NCBI RefSeq assembly: GCF_011320075.1
Contig: NZ_JAANPA010000004.1
Location: forward strand, 36,921-100,920
Origin: Sphingosinicella sp. YJ22
GTDB lineage: Bacteria; Pseudomonadota; Alphaproteobacteria; Sphingomonadales; Sphingomonadaceae
Reading direction: 5' to 3'
DNA length: 64,000 nt
The notes below the pieces were generated by a model that worked only from the letters and a program-made list of their open reading frames with translations, was not told the DNA's origin and did not search any database. Below are positions 53,312 to 62,948 of this stretch, piece by piece. Both the position numbers and the translations under genes were made by a program. How positions within the stretch are numbered: the first letter of the stretch is position 1; the number at the start of each line of letters is the position of its first letter.

Positions 53312-53917
53312 ATGGCTCACCCCTCAACCGGCGAGCGCCGCCGCAATGCTCGTCCGCCGTCGCCCTGGGGCATGTTCATCCGCGGATTCATCAAGCGGCC
53401 GGTCATGGTCGGCGCCGTCGCTTATTCGACTCGCCGCCTCGTCGAGCACATGATCAGCCGCTGCGACTGGGCCAATTGCAAATTGTTCGTCGAATATGGC
53501 CCCGGCGTCGGCACCTTCTGCCGGCCCATCCTGGAGAAGCTCCCCGCCGACGGGATGCTGATCGCGATCGACACCAATCCGGATTTCATCGACTATCTCA
53601 AGCAGACCATCGACGATCCCCGTTTCGTCGCGGTGCTGGGCTCGGCCGCGGACGTCGAACGGATCGTCCGCGAGAACGGGCATGACAAGGCCGACTACAT
53701 CACCTCGGGACTGCCCTTCTCGACCCTCCCCAAGGGCATCGGCCCGGCCATCGCCGCCGCCACCCACCGCATCTTGCGGCCGGGCGGCGCCTTCCTGGTC
53801 TATCAATATTCGCCCAAGGTGAAGCAGTTCCTCACGCCGCAGTTCAAGCGCATCGAACATGCGATGGAATGGTGGAATGTGCCGCCCGCGCAGCTCTACT
53901 GGGCGTGGAAAGACTGA
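53312..53917 (+). CDS. SAM-dependent methyltransferase, PmtA-like
   Basis: Class I methyltransferase of 201 residues. SAM motif VEYGPGVGTFC (near residue 65), motif II DTNPDFIDYL and the motif ITSGLPFSTLP, as in rRNA adenine dimethylase-like and PmtA proteins. The N-terminal amphipathic IRGFIKRPVMVGAVAYSTRRL resembles the membrane-binding helix of rhizobial/Rhodobacter PmtA. Divergent from psd, it probably methylates phosphatidylethanolamine toward phosphatidylcholine. This function is inferred from motif plus neighbours. Start ATG 53312. Confidence 0.8.
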   Translation: MAHPSTGERRRNARPPSPWGMFIRGFIKRPVMVGAVAYSTRRLVEHMISRCDWANCKLFVEYGPGVGTFCRPILEKLPADGMLIAIDTNPDFIDYLKQTIDDPRFVAVLGSAADVERIVRENGHDKADYITSGLPFSTLPKGIGPAIAAATHRILRPGGAFLVYQYSPKVKQFLTPQFKRIEHAMEWWNVPPAQLYWAWKD

Positions 53918-53992
53918 TCCGCCGCAGCGGTTGATCGGCGCGAGGCGTCACCGTAGACGCGCGCCAGATTTCTATTTCGGGGAAGCGAGCAC

Positions 53993-55225
53993 ATGGCCAA
54001 GATCAAAGTGAAGAATCCGATCGTCGAGCTCGACGGGGACGAGATGACCCGGATCATCTGGCAGTGGATTCGCGAGCGCCTGATCCTGCCCTATCTCGAC
54101 GTCGACCTGCTTTACTTCGATCTCGGCATCGAGAAGCGCGACGAGACCAACGACCGGATCACCATCGACGCTGCCAATGCGATCAAGCAGCACGGCGTCG
54201 GTGTGAAGTGCGCCACGATCACTCCGGACGAGCAGCGCGTCGAGGAGTTCGGCCTCAAGAAGATGTGGAAGTCGCCCAACGGCACGATCCGCAACATCCT
54301 GGGCGGCACGATCTTCCGCGAGCCGATCGTCATTTCCAACGTGCCGCGCATCATCCCCGGCTGGACCGATCCGATCGTCGTCGGCCGTCACGCTTATGGC
54401 GACCAGTATCGCGCGACCGATTTCAAGGTGCCCGGCCCGGGCAAGCTCACCATGAAGTTCGTCGGCGAGGACGGCCAGGAGATCGAGCACGAGGTGTTCG
54501 AGTTCCCTTCGGCCGGCGTCGCGATGGGCATGTACAATCTCGACGATTCGATCCGCGACTTCGCCCGCTCGAGCATGAACTATGCGCTCGGCCGCGGCTG
54601 GCCGCTTTACCTGTCGACCAAAAACACCATCCTCAAGGCCTATGACGGCCGCTTCAAGGACCTGTTCCAGGAAGTGTTCGACACCGAAGGCTTCAAGGAG
54701 AAGTTCGGCGAGGCGAAGATCGTCTACGAGCACCGCCTGATCGACGACATGGTGGCGAGCGCGCTCAAGTGGAGCGGCAAGTTCGTGTGGGCCTGCAAAA
54801 ATTATGACGGCGACGTCCAGTCGGACCAGGTCGCGCAGGGCTTCGGCTCATTGGGCCTGATGACCTCGATCCTGATGACCCCGGACGGCAAGACCGTCGA
54901 GGCCGAGGCGGCGCATGGCACCGTCACCCGCCATTATCGCATGCACCAGCAGGGCAAAGCGACCTCGACCAACCCGATTGCTTCGATCTTCGCCTGGACC
55001 GGCGGCCTCAAGTTCCGGGGCAAGCTCGACGGCACGCCGGAGGTCACGCGCTTCGCCGAGACCCTGGAGCGCGTCTGCATCGAGACCGTCGAATCGGGCA
55101 AGATGACCAAGGACCTCGCCATCCTGATCGGCCCCGAGCAGAGCTGGATGACCACCGAGCAGTTCTTCGAGGCGATCCGGGTCAACCTGGAGACGGCGAT
55201 GGCGCGGGAAGCCCAGCCCGCCTGA
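53993..55225 (+). CDS. icd: NADP-dependent isocitrate dehydrogenase
   Basis: TCA-cycle enzyme of 410 residues of the eukaryote-like NADP-IDH subfamily. [20 protein letters not shown] start, [16 protein letters not shown], substrate-binding [28 protein letters not shown], and [12 protein letters not shown] in the NADP region. Single gene with its own leader; the 3' end overlaps the convergent FAD monooxygenase gene by 44 bp. Confidence 0.97.
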   Translation: MAKIKVKNPIVELDGDEMTRIIWQWIRERLILPYLDVDLLYFDLGIEKRDETNDRITIDAANAIKQHGVGVKCATITPDEQRVEEFGLKKMWKSPNGTIRNILGGTIFREPIVISNVPRIIPGWTDPIVVGRHAYGDQYRATDFKVPGPGKLTMKFVGEDGQEIEHEVFEFPSAGVAMGMYNLDDSIRDFARSSMNYALGRGWPLYLSTKNTILKAYDGRFKDLFQEVFDTEGFKEKFGEAKIVYEHRLIDDMVASALKWSGKFVWACKNYDGDVQSDQVAQGFGSLGLMTSILMTPDGKTVEAEAAHGTVTRHYRMHQQGKATSTNPIASIFAWTGGLKFRGKLDGTPEVTRFAETLERVCIETVESGKMTKDLAILIGPEQSWMTTEQFFEAIRVNLETAMAREAQPA

Positions 55226-56429
55226 GCCCAGCGTCGGGCGAGCGGACGTGCTCGCGGCGGACCCCGAGGCCGATGAACCGGCCCGGGATCCGCCGCAGCA
55301 GCGCGAAGCGATCGAGCAGCCTGACCGCGAGCGGAACGCGCAGAGTCCTCGTCGCTGGATCGAGCACTGGACCGATGACCGCGTCCTGAGCGCGTTTCTG
55401 CGCTCCCTGAATGAGCCGCGTCGGTAAAAAGCGGCGGTCCTGCACCCTCCGGAGCAGTGGATCGACATCCTTTCCGGCAGCGAACGGCCCAGCGAGGATG
55501 TTCGCCGCCGCCACCGCATCCTGGATGGCGAGGTTGATTCCGACGCCGCCCGCTGGCGACATGGCGTGCGCCGCATCACCGATGGCGAGCAGGCCCGGCC
55601 GATGCCACCGCTCGAGCCGATCGAGCTCCACGGTGAGCAAATGCATCTGCTCGATATCGGTCAGAACCTTGTCGAGCGGCCCGAGGATCGGCGCGGCCTT
55701 CTCGATCCGCGCCCGCAGCGCCTCGATGCCGCCGGCACGCAGCTCGGCGCCCATGCCCTTCGCGAAGATATAGGCGACTTGCCAATAATCACCGCGGTCG
55801 ATCAGCGCCATTAGGGTGCGGGGCGCGACGATTCCGCGCAGAGTGAATTCGGTGCCGGGCGGCTTCGGCACTCGAAACCAGAAGACGTCCATCGGCGCGC
55901 CGAGATTCTTCAGCGGGAGCATCTCCCTGGCCAGCGACGACCGGCCGTCCGCCGCGATCGTCAGCGTAGCGTCCAGCTCTCGGCCGTCGGCGAGGCGGAC
56001 GCCCGTGACTCGATCCCCTTGTTCAACGAACGAAGCGATCGGCGCTTTCATCTCGAGAGCGAAGGTCGGGTAGCGCTCCGCCTCATCGCGCAGGAAATCG
56101 AGAAAATCCCACTGGGGCATCATCGCGATGAACGGCGCCGGGGTGCGGAGATGACTCAGGTCGCCGAGCCGAAATTCCTTGCCGGCGATGGTCCCGCGCG
56201 CCTCGTAAAGGCGGTTGTGCGGCCGCTCCAGGAAGCTCTCAAGCAGTCCGAGCTCGCTTAGTATCTCCATCGTCGACGGGTGGACGGTGTCGCCGCGGAA
56301 ATCGCGCAGGAAGTCGCCGTGCTTTTCGAGCACGAGCGTGCGGACACCGGCCCGGGCGAAGAGCAGGCCGGCCATCATCCCGGACGGGCCGCCACCGACG
56401 ATGATCAGGTCGGTTCGCCGATCCGCCAT
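55182..56429 (-). CDS. FAD-dependent aromatic/quinone-type monooxygenase
   Basis: Group A flavoprotein hydroxylase-like protein of 415 residues. N-terminal Rossmann motif [20 protein letters not shown], the arginine-containing [18 protein letters not shown], the DG motif [12 protein letters not shown], and the GD motif [18 protein letters not shown]. The overall form is that of UbiH/PHBH-like oxidoreductases; the substrate cannot be assigned. The C-terminus is Arg/Pro-rich where it overlaps icd antisense. Divergent from the Kef-type gene with 76 bp between. Confidence 0.85.
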   Translation of the reverse strand: MADRRTDLIIVGGGPSGMMAGLLFARAGVRTLVLEKHGDFLRDFRGDTVHPSTMEILSELGLLESFLERPHNRLYEARGTIAGKEFRLGDLSHLRTPAPFIAMMPQWDFLDFLRDEAERYPTFALEMKAPIASFVEQGDRVTGVRLADGRELDATLTIAADGRSSLAREMLPLKNLGAPMDVFWFRVPKPPGTEFTLRGIVAPRTLMALIDRGDYWQVAYIFAKGMGAELRAGGIEALRARIEKAAPILGPLDKVLTDIEQMHLLTVELDRLERWHRPGLLAIGDAAHAMSPAGGVGINLAIQDAVAAANILAGPFAAGKDVDPLLRRVQDRRFLPTRLIQGAQKRAQDAVIGPVLDPATRTLRVPLAVRLLDRFALLRRIPGRFIGLGVRREHVRSPDAGLRRAGLPAPSPSPG

Positions 56430-56505
56430 GCCCGATTAAGGCGCTCGTTACGGCGCCGATGCAAGCGCCTGCTGACAAGCCGCTTTCATCCTGCAAGAAA
56501 GCCCC

Positions 56506-58308
56506 ATGGCAGCCGACATCACGCATGGTTTCGGGACTTCAGGTCTCAGCGACGCCCTCGTCATTCTCGGCGCGGCGGGCATCGTCATTCCCGCCTTCGC
56601 GCGCTTCCGGGTCAGCCCGGTCATCGGCTTCATCCTGGTCGGCGCGCTGGTCGGCCCGGCGGGCCTCGGGGCGATGGCGGGCCAGCTGCCGTGGCTCAAC
56701 TACGTCACCATCACCAATTCCGAGGCGATCGCTCCGTTCGCCGAGTTCGGCATCATCCTGCTGCTGTTCTCGATCGGGCTCGAGCTGTCCTTCCTGAGAC
56801 TGTGGACGATGCGGCGGCTTGTGTTCGGGGTCGGCGCTACCGAGCTGATCGGCTCGGCCGTGCTGATCGGCGGCGCCCTGTTCGTCGTCGGCTATGCCTG
56901 GACCGGCGCGGTCGCGCTGGGCCTCGCGCTGGCCATGTCGTCGACCGCGGTGGTGCTGCCGCTGGTCGGCACGTCGAGCGCGGTCGGGCGGTCTGCCCTC
57001 GCCATGCTGCTGTTCGAGGACCTGGCGCTCGTCCCGATCATCTTCGCGCTGGGCTTCCTCGGACCCTACGGGTCGGGGAGCGACGTCAGCCAGCTTCTCA
57101 ACATCGTCTGGAAGGGCGCGCTGGTCATCGTCGGCATCCTGGTGATCGGGCGCTGGCTCCTGCCCCGGCTGTTCGCTCAGGCGGCGCGGGCCAAGAGCCC
57201 GGAGCTGTTCCTGGCGGCCAGCCTGGTCGTCGCCATCGTCGCCAGCCTGATGACGGCCGCCGTCGGCCTGTCGCCTTATGCCGGAGCGCTGCTCGCCGGC
57301 ATCCTGATCGCCGAGACCGAATATCATGGCGAGGTCGAGGTGATGACCGCGCCGTTCCGCGGCCTCGGCCTCGGCGTGTTCCTGATCACCGTCGGCATGA
57401 GCCTCGATATCATGCAGATCGCGGCGCGCTGGGAATTGCTTCTGATCGCCCTGATCGGCGTGATGCTGGTCAAGACGATGGTAACCGGCACCTTGCTGCG
57501 CATCTCGGGCACCTCCAAGGGCGTCGCCGCGGAAGCGGCGGTGCTTATGGCGTCGCCGTCGGAGACGACTTTGATCGTGCTCGGCGCGGCGGCGACCGCA
57601 GGGCTGATCGCCGCCGACGTCGCGTCCTTCTGGCAGATCGTGACCGCACTCGGCCTCACACTGACGCCGCTGCTGGCGCGGGTCGGGCGCGACCTCGCTC
57701 GCCGGGCCAACCGCGCCGAGGAGAGCGACGGCGGCAAGCACGTGCCGAGCCGCGAACAGCCGCGCGCGGTGATCATCGGTTTCGGCCGCGTCGGCCGCCT
57801 CGTCGCCGACATGCTGGCGGTTCACGACCGGCCCTATGTCGCGATCGATTCCGACATCGACAACGTCACCCAGGCGCTGAAGGAAGGCTATCCGGTCATC
57901 TTCGGGGACGCCACGCGCAGCGAGTTCATCGACCGGCTCAATCTCGGCCATGCCAGCGCGCTCATCCTCACCATGGACGATCCGGTGCTGTCGATTCGGC
58001 TGGTCAAGCGCGCCCGCGCCTGGGTGCCGGACCTCACCATCGTGGCGCGCGCCCGCGACGCCGCCCACGCCGCCGAGCTCTATCGCGCCGGCGCCACCGA
58101 TGCGGTCCCGGAGACGCTGGAGAGCTCGCTGCAGCTGTCCGAGGCGGTGCTGGTCGACATCGGCATGGCGATGGGCCCGGTCATCGCCTCGATCCATGAG
58201 AAGCGCGCCGAGATGCGCCAGCAGATCATGGAGATGGGCGAGATGGACCACGAACCGACGCTGCGGCGCCACCGACTTCGCGACGCCGTTCAGGAAAAGT
58301 CGGCCTAG
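56506..58308 (+). CDS. monovalent cation:proton antiporter-2 (Kef/YbaL type) with TrkA-N domain
   Basis: Membrane protein of 600 residues. The first about 400 form a CPA2 antiporter with about 12 hydrophobic segments (PVIGFILVGALVGPAGLG; ILLLFSIGLELSF; LAMSSTAVVLPLV). Residues about 420-560 form a Rossmann-type TrkA-N domain (VIIGFGRVGRLVADML; AIDSDIDNV; VIFGDATR) that binds NAD(H)/nucleotide and gates transport. The C-terminus is a charged helix. Probably K+ efflux/H+ exchange under stress. No KefF/KefG partner is adjacent; the following gene is unrelated. Confidence 0.9.
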   Translation: MAADITHGFGTSGLSDALVILGAAGIVIPAFARFRVSPVIGFILVGALVGPAGLGAMAGQLPWLNYVTITNSEAIAPFAEFGIILLLFSIGLELSFLRLWTMRRLVFGVGATELIGSAVLIGGALFVVGYAWTGAVALGLALAMSSTAVVLPLVGTSSAVGRSALAMLLFEDLALVPIIFALGFLGPYGSGSDVSQLLNIVWKGALVIVGILVIGRWLLPRLFAQAARAKSPELFLAASLVVAIVASLMTAAVGLSPYAGALLAGILIAETEYHGEVEVMTAPFRGLGLGVFLITVGMSLDIMQIAARWELLLIALIGVMLVKTMVTGTLLRISGTSKGVAAEAAVLMASPSETTLIVLGAAATAGLIAADVASFWQIVTALGLTLTPLLARVGRDLARRANRAEESDGGKHVPSREQPRAVIIGFGRVGRLVADMLAVHDRPYVAIDSDIDNVTQALKEGYPVIFGDATRSEFIDRLNLGHASALILTMDDPVLSIRLVKRARAWVPDLTIVARARDAAHAAELYRAGATDAVPETLESSLQLSEAVLVDIGMAMGPVIASIHEKRAEMRQQIMEMGEMDHEPTLRRHRLRDAVQEKSA

Positions 58309-58321
58309 CCGCCCTCCCCTT

Positions 58322-58407
58322 CGTCATGCCGGACCTGATCCGGCTTCCACCTGGGTTTTTCCAGCTGGCCCAGAGAGGATGGACCCGGATCGAGCCGGGG
58401 GGTGACG
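58322..58407. repeat. imperfect intergenic inverted repeat before the DUF763 gene
   Basis: Outer arms CGTCA (58322-58326) and TGACG (58403-58407), with extended imperfect pairing of CCGGACCTGATCCGG against CCGGATCGAGCCGG. Inside are CTGG-N6-CCAG (58351-58364). The CGTCATGCCGGAC...GATCCGGC pattern is a common dispersed intergenic element of alphaproteobacteria as I recall. It could also act as a terminator-like structure for the antiporter gene, but no T-run follows. Confidence 0.55.
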
Positions 58408-58453
58408 AGGAAGTACGGGCCTGCTATCGTTCCTCCTATGTTCCAGGCGCGAC

Positions 58454-59698
58454 ATGGCTAGGCGGGCGGGCAGCGCCGATCTGCCGCTGCACGGCGGGCG
58501 CGTGCCCGCTTGGCTCGGCGAGCGCATGACGCGGCTCGGCACCGTCATCGCCGAGGCGATCATCCTCGAATATGGCCGCGACGAGCTTCTGCGCCGCCTC
58601 GCCCACCCCTTCTGGTTCCAGTCGTTCGGAGCGGTGATGGGGATGGACTGGCATTCGTCCGGGATCACCACCAGCGTGATCGGGTCGCTCAAGCGCGGCC
58701 TCAACCCGCGCGCCGGCGAGCTCGGGATCCAGGTCTGCGGCGGGCGCGGCAAGCATTCACGCGCGACCCCGGCGGAGCTGACCGCGGCCGGCGACCGCGC
58801 CGGCTTCGACGGGCTGGAGCTGGCGCGGGCGAGCCGGCTTGTCGCCAAGGTCGACAGCGCCGCGGTGCAGGACGGCTTCGACCTCTATCTCCACGGCTTC
58901 ATCGTCACCGACGACGGCGCCTGGACGGTGGTCCAGCAGGGCATGAACGGCGACAGCCGCAAGGCGCGGCGCTACCACTGGCTGTCGGAGGGGCTGACCA
59001 GCTTCGTCGACGCGCCCCACGCGGCGATCGAGGGTCAGAGGCAGGGCGAGATCGTCAACCTGGCCGATCGCCGCGCCGCGGCCTCGCGCCAGGCCCAGCT
59101 CGATTTGCTGGCCGATCTCGGCCCGGATCGGCTGGCGAAGGAGATGGCGCTGCTTCGGCCGCCGTCACCGCCTCCGGCGCAGGGCGCGCTGCCGCACCTC
59201 GATCTGCCCGATCATCATGACGTCAGGCCCGATGACGTCATCCTTCGCCGCCTGCACGGCACCCTCGCCGCGGCGGCCGAGGCGGGACCGAAGGACTTCC
59301 CGGAGTTGCTGCTCGTCCCCGGGGTCGGCGCGCGCACGGTGAAGTCGCTCGCCATGGTCGCCGAGGTGATCCACGGGGCGCCCTGCCGCTTCTCCGACCC
59401 GGCGCGCTATTCGCTCGCCCATGGCGGCAAGGACCGCCATCCCTACCCCGTGCCGACCAAGGTCTATGACAAGACGATCGGCGTCCTGAAGGCCGCGGTC
59501 GAGCAGGCCAGGCTCGGCCAGGACGAGAAGCTCGGCGCCATCCGCCGCCTCGACGAACAGGCGCGCCGGCTCGAGCGCCACGCGACCGGCCCCTCGCTCG
59601 ACGCCTTCATGGCCGAGGAGCGGGCGCGCTCGAACGATTATGGCGGCCGAAGCATCTTCGGCTGGGAGCCGCCCTCTCTGAAGAGCGCTGGGGCCTAG
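58454..59698 (+). CDS. DUF763 domain protein
   Basis: Protein of 414 residues of the DUF763 family, known mostly from archaea, thermophiles and scattered bacteria; function unknown. It begins RRAGSADLPLHGGRVPAWL as the family does; conserved blocks are DWHSSGITTSVIGSLKRGL, GGRGKHSRATP and RYHWLSE. A helix-hairpin-helix-like LVPGVGARTVKSLAMVAEVIHG (about residues 290-312) suggests nucleic acid contact, and FALAHGGKDRHPYPVP-like sequence follows. Start ATG 58454. No partner gene is evident; the next gene is a small orphan. Confidence 0.88.
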   Translation: MARRAGSADLPLHGGRVPAWLGERMTRLGTVIAEAIILEYGRDELLRRLAHPFWFQSFGAVMGMDWHSSGITTSVIGSLKRGLNPRAGELGIQVCGGRGKHSRATPAELTAAGDRAGFDGLELARASRLVAKVDSAAVQDGFDLYLHGFIVTDDGAWTVVQQGMNGDSRKARRYHWLSEGLTSFVDAPHAAIEGQRQGEIVNLADRRAAASRQAQLDLLADLGPDRLAKEMALLRPPSPPPAQGALPHLDLPDHHDVRPDDVILRRLHGTLAAAAEAGPKDFPELLLVPGVGARTVKSLAMVAEVIHGAPCRFSDPARYSLAHGGKDRHPYPVPTKVYDKTIGVLKAAVEQARLGQDEKLGAIRRLDEQARRLERHATGPSLDAFMAEERARSNDYGGRSIFGWEPPSLKSAGA

Positions 59699-59730
59699 GT
59701 CTCTTTCGGTCGATGATCTAGACTCTCCTT

Positions 59731-60150
59731 ATGCACTGGCCGTGGACCAAGCGTTTGGTTCGTCTCGTCGATGGAGAGGATGACGTCTTGCAAGCGGTTA
59801 CCGGCCGTGGTGCCCGGCAGCTTCGAGACCTCGCGGCGGACCATTGCGAGGCCGTCACCGACATCGCAACGATTGCCAACATCTACGACAGGCGCGACCA
59901 GTGGCTCCTCTCCTCGGTCCATTTCACTGGAGTGGAGGAGGCGATCTCCTTGGACAGCCTGACGCGTTTTCTCAGCGGAGAGGAGCCTGCGTCACAAAGG
60001 GGACCGCTCGCCGCGCCGCAGGTCCGAGCCGAACTCCAGCGCCTCGCGCGAGTTCTCGACGAGTTCCGAAAACATCCCGCCAAGGCGAAGCAGGCAGAAG
60101 CCTTTTTCCACCGCGAGAATGAGGAATATACCCGGCGGATGAGCCTCTAG
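59731..60150 (+). CDS. hypothetical protein
   Basis: Protein of 139 residues, no recognised family. Mostly helical and charged; a stretch QLRDLAADHCEAVTDIATIANIYDR could be amphipathic, and the tail is basic (KHPAKAKQAEAFFHREN). No signal peptide or membrane segment. Codon use looks slightly less GC-extreme than its neighbours. It starts 32 bp after the DUF763 gene and may be co-transcribed; it converges with alaS (25-bp gap). Confidence 0.55.
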   Translation: MHWPWTKRLVRLVDGEDDVLQAVTGRGARQLRDLAADHCEAVTDIATIANIYDRRDQWLLSSVHFTGVEEAISLDSLTRFLSGEEPASQRGPLAAPQVRAELQRLARVLDEFRKHPAKAKQAEAFFHRENEEYTRRMSL

Positions 60151-60175
60151 GCGGACTTAATCCGCATACGTGGCT

Positions 60176-62836
60176 TCACGCCGTCACAGCTTCCTTCGTG
60201 ATCGTCTCGCGAACCGCGGCAAGGGCCTCTTCGCCCTTGCTGCCGTCGGGGCCGCCGCCCTGGGCCATGTCGGGGCGGCCGCCGCCGCCCTGGCCGCCCA
60301 ATGCGGCGACGGCAGCGCGGACGAGGTCGACGGCGTTGAAGCGTGACGTCAGATCGTCGGTGACTCCGGCGGCGACGCTGGCTCGGCCTTCATTGACCGC
60401 GACGAGAGCGACGACGCCGCTGCCGACGCGACCCTTGGCTTCGTCGACCAGGCCGCGGAGCTGCTTGGGATCGATACCGTCCAGCACCTGACCGATGAAG
60501 GCGGTGCCGGCGACCTGCTCGGGACCGGCGGCTTCCTTGGCAGTGCCGCCACCCATCGCGAGCGCTTTCTTGGCCTCGGCGAGCTCGCGCTCGAGCCGGC
60601 GGCGCTCCTCGATCAGCGCGGCGACTCGGGCCGGGACCTCGTCGGGCGAGGCCTTGAGCGTCGCGGCGGCTTCGCGCAGGCGGTTGTCGCGGTCGAGCAG
60701 CCAACGGCGCGCGGCCTCGCCGGTCAGAGCCTCGATGCGGCGCACGCCGGAGCTGACCGCGCTTTCCGAGACGATCTTGAACAGCTGGATGTCACCCAGC
60801 GCGTTGACGTGGGTGCCGCCGCACAACTCGACCGAGTAATTGCCCTCGTCGCCCGAACCCATGCTGAGCACGCGGACCTCGTCGCCATATTTCTCGCCGA
60901 ACAGGGCGACGGCGCCGGCGTCGATGGCGTCGGCATGGCTCATCAGCCGCGTCGTGACCTGCTGGTTCTCGCGGATATGGGCGTTCACCTCGGTCTCGAC
61001 CGCCTCGATATCCTCGGCGCTCAGCGCCTTCGGATGCGAGAAGTCGAAGCGGAAACGGTCGGGCGCGACGAGGCTGCCCTTCTGGGTGACGTGACCGCCG
61101 AGCCGGTGGCGCAGAGCGGCATGGACGAGGTGGGTCGCCGAATGGTTGGCGCGGATGCGGTTGCGGCGCTCAGCATCGACGACGAGCTTGACCGCGTCGC
61201 CGACCTTGACCGAGCCGGCCTTCACCGTCGCCTGATGCGCGTGAAGGCGGCCGAGCGGCTTGGACGTGTCTGCAACATCCGCCTCGAAGCCATTGTCTCC
61301 ACTGATCTTTCCGGCGTCGCCCATCTGACCGCCGCTCTCGCCGTAGAAAGGCGTCTGGTTGGTCAGCAGAATGACGTCATCGCCCGCGTTCGCGGTGTCG
61401 ACGCGCGCGCCGTCCTTGACGATGGCGGTGATCACGCCCTCACCCTCGGTGCCGGCATAGCCGGTGAACTCGGTCGAGCCCTGGTCCTCGGCGATGTCGA
61501 ACCAGACGTCCTCGGAGGCCTTGGCGCCCGAGCCCTTCCAGGCGGCGCGGGCCTGCGCCTTCTGCTCGGCCATCGCGTAGTCGAAGCCGGCGCGGTCGAC
61601 GGCAAGGCCCTGGGCGCGAAGCGCGTCCTCGGTGAGGTCGTATGGGAAGCCGAACGTGTCGTAGAGCTTGAACGCGACCGCTCCGGGAAGGGTGTCGCCC
61701 TTGTTCATGCCGCCCGTGGCCTCGTCGAGCAGCTTGAGGCCGTTGGCGAGGGTCTGGCGGAAGCGGGTCTCTTCCGACTGAAGGGTTTCGACGATCAGCG
61801 GCTGGGCGCGGACCAGCTCGGGGAAGGCGCCGCCCATCTCCGAGACGAGCTCCGGCACGAGGCGGTGCATCAGCGGCTCGGCGGCGCCGAGCAGGTGGGC
61901 GTGGCGCATGGCGCGGCGCATGATGCGGCGGAGGACATATCCCCTGCCCTCATTGGCCGGCAGGACTCCGTCGGCGATGAGGAAGCCCGACGCGCGCAGG
62001 TGATCGGCGATGACCCGGTGGCTCGCCTTGCCGGGACCGGCGGGGTCGCTCTTCGTCAGCTCCGACGACGCGGCGATCAGCGCCTTGAACGTGTCCGTGT
62101 CGTAATTGTCGTGGACGCCCTGGAGCACCGCGGCGATTCGCTCCAGGCCCATGCCGGTGTCGATCGACGGCTTGGGCAGGTCGCGGACGATCTCGTTGTT
62201 CTCCTGCTCATATTGCATGAACACGAGGTTCCAGATCTCGACGAAGCGGTCGCCGTCCTCGTCCGGGCTTCCGGGCGGGCCGCCGGGGATATGCTCGCCA
62301 TGATCGTAGAAGATCTCCGAGCAGGGCCCGCACGGGCCGTTGTCGCCCATCGCCCAGAAATTGTCCTTGGTCGGGATGCGGATGATGCGGCTCTCGGGCA
62401 GCCCAGCGATCTTCTTCCACAATTCGAAGGCATCGTCGTCGGTGTGATAGACGGTCGCGGTCAGCCGGTCGGCCGGAAGCCCCCACTCCTTGGTGAGCAG
62501 GTCCCAGGCGAGGCTGATCGCGCGCTCCTTGAAATAGTCGCCGAAGGAGAAATTCCCCAGCATCTCGAAGAATGTGTGGTGGCGCGCGGTGTAGCCGACA
62601 TTGTCGAGATCGTTGTGCTTGCCGCCGGCGCGAACGCACTTCTGGCTCGACGTCGCGGTCGTGTAGGGCCGGGTTTCGAGGCCGGTGAACACGTTCTTGA
62701 ACGGCACCATGCCCGCGTTGACGAACATCAGGGTCGGGTCGTTTTGCGGCACCAGCGGCGCCGAAGGCACGATTTGGTGCCCCTCGCGGCCGAAATGGTC
62801 GAGAAAGGAGCGGCGGATATCGTTCGTCGAACTCAT
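60176..62836 (-). CDS. alaS: alanyl-tRNA synthetase
   Basis: Class II synthetase of 886 residues charging tRNA-Ala, with an editing domain. Start [20 protein letters not shown]; motif regions [37 protein letters not shown]; editing-site [11 protein letters not shown] and CGGTHV; C-terminal coiled coil (about 720-770) and a Gly-rich C-Ala domain. Single gene, divergent from the Vgb-like gene with 112 bp between. Confidence 0.98.
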   Translation of the reverse strand: MSSTNDIRRSFLDHFGREGHQIVPSAPLVPQNDPTLMFVNAGMVPFKNVFTGLETRPYTTATSSQKCVRAGGKHNDLDNVGYTARHHTFFEMLGNFSFGDYFKERAISLAWDLLTKEWGLPADRLTATVYHTDDDAFELWKKIAGLPESRIIRIPTKDNFWAMGDNGPCGPCSEIFYDHGEHIPGGPPGSPDEDGDRFVEIWNLVFMQYEQENNEIVRDLPKPSIDTGMGLERIAAVLQGVHDNYDTDTFKALIAASSELTKSDPAGPGKASHRVIADHLRASGFLIADGVLPANEGRGYVLRRIMRRAMRHAHLLGAAEPLMHRLVPELVSEMGGAFPELVRAQPLIVETLQSEETRFRQTLANGLKLLDEATGGMNKGDTLPGAVAFKLYDTFGFPYDLTEDALRAQGLAVDRAGFDYAMAEQKAQARAAWKGSGAKASEDVWFDIAEDQGSTEFTGYAGTEGEGVITAIVKDGARVDTANAGDDVILLTNQTPFYGESGGQMGDAGKISGDNGFEADVADTSKPLGRLHAHQATVKAGSVKVGDAVKLVVDAERRNRIRANHSATHLVHAALRHRLGGHVTQKGSLVAPDRFRFDFSHPKALSAEDIEAVETEVNAHIRENQQVTTRLMSHADAIDAGAVALFGEKYGDEVRVLSMGSGDEGNYSVELCGGTHVNALGDIQLFKIVSESAVSSGVRRIEALTGEAARRWLLDRDNRLREAAATLKASPDEVPARVAALIEERRRLERELAEAKKALAMGGGTAKEAAGPEQVAGTAFIGQVLDGIDPKQLRGLVDEAKGRVGSGVVALVAVNEGRASVAAGVTDDLTSRFNAVDLVRAAVAALGGQGGGGRPDMAQGGGPDGSKGEEALAAVRETITKEAVTA

Positions 62837-62887
62837 TCGGTTGACTTAGGCGCGGCGGGGTGAGCGGGCAAGCGGTAGGCCGCCCCC

Positions 62888-62915
62888 TTGAGCCGCCGCC
62901 GCACCAGGCTACAAT
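62888..62915 (+). promoter_or_regulatory. candidate sigma-70 promoter of the Vgb-like gene
   Basis: TTGAGC (62888-62893) and TACAAT (62910-62915) at 16-bp spacing, 34 bp upstream of the ATG at 62949. The -10 is close to consensus, and it is the only such hexamer in the 112-bp alaS-vgb gap. Confidence 0.5.
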
Positions 62916-62948
62916 CGCCAGTCCAGCCCCGGATAAACGAGGATCGCG

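Noticed and set aside
56539..58272. A 577-codon minus-strand open frame over the Kef-type antiporter
   Set aside because: Pure antisense of membrane-segment coding; the result is an extreme Arg/Asp/Gln-rich sequence without a domain.
60809..62863. A 684-codon open frame opposite alaS
   Set aside because: Runs antisense to a full-length, motif-complete alanyl-tRNA synthetase; long antisense frames are expected in GC-rich DNA, and the translation has no recognisable domain.
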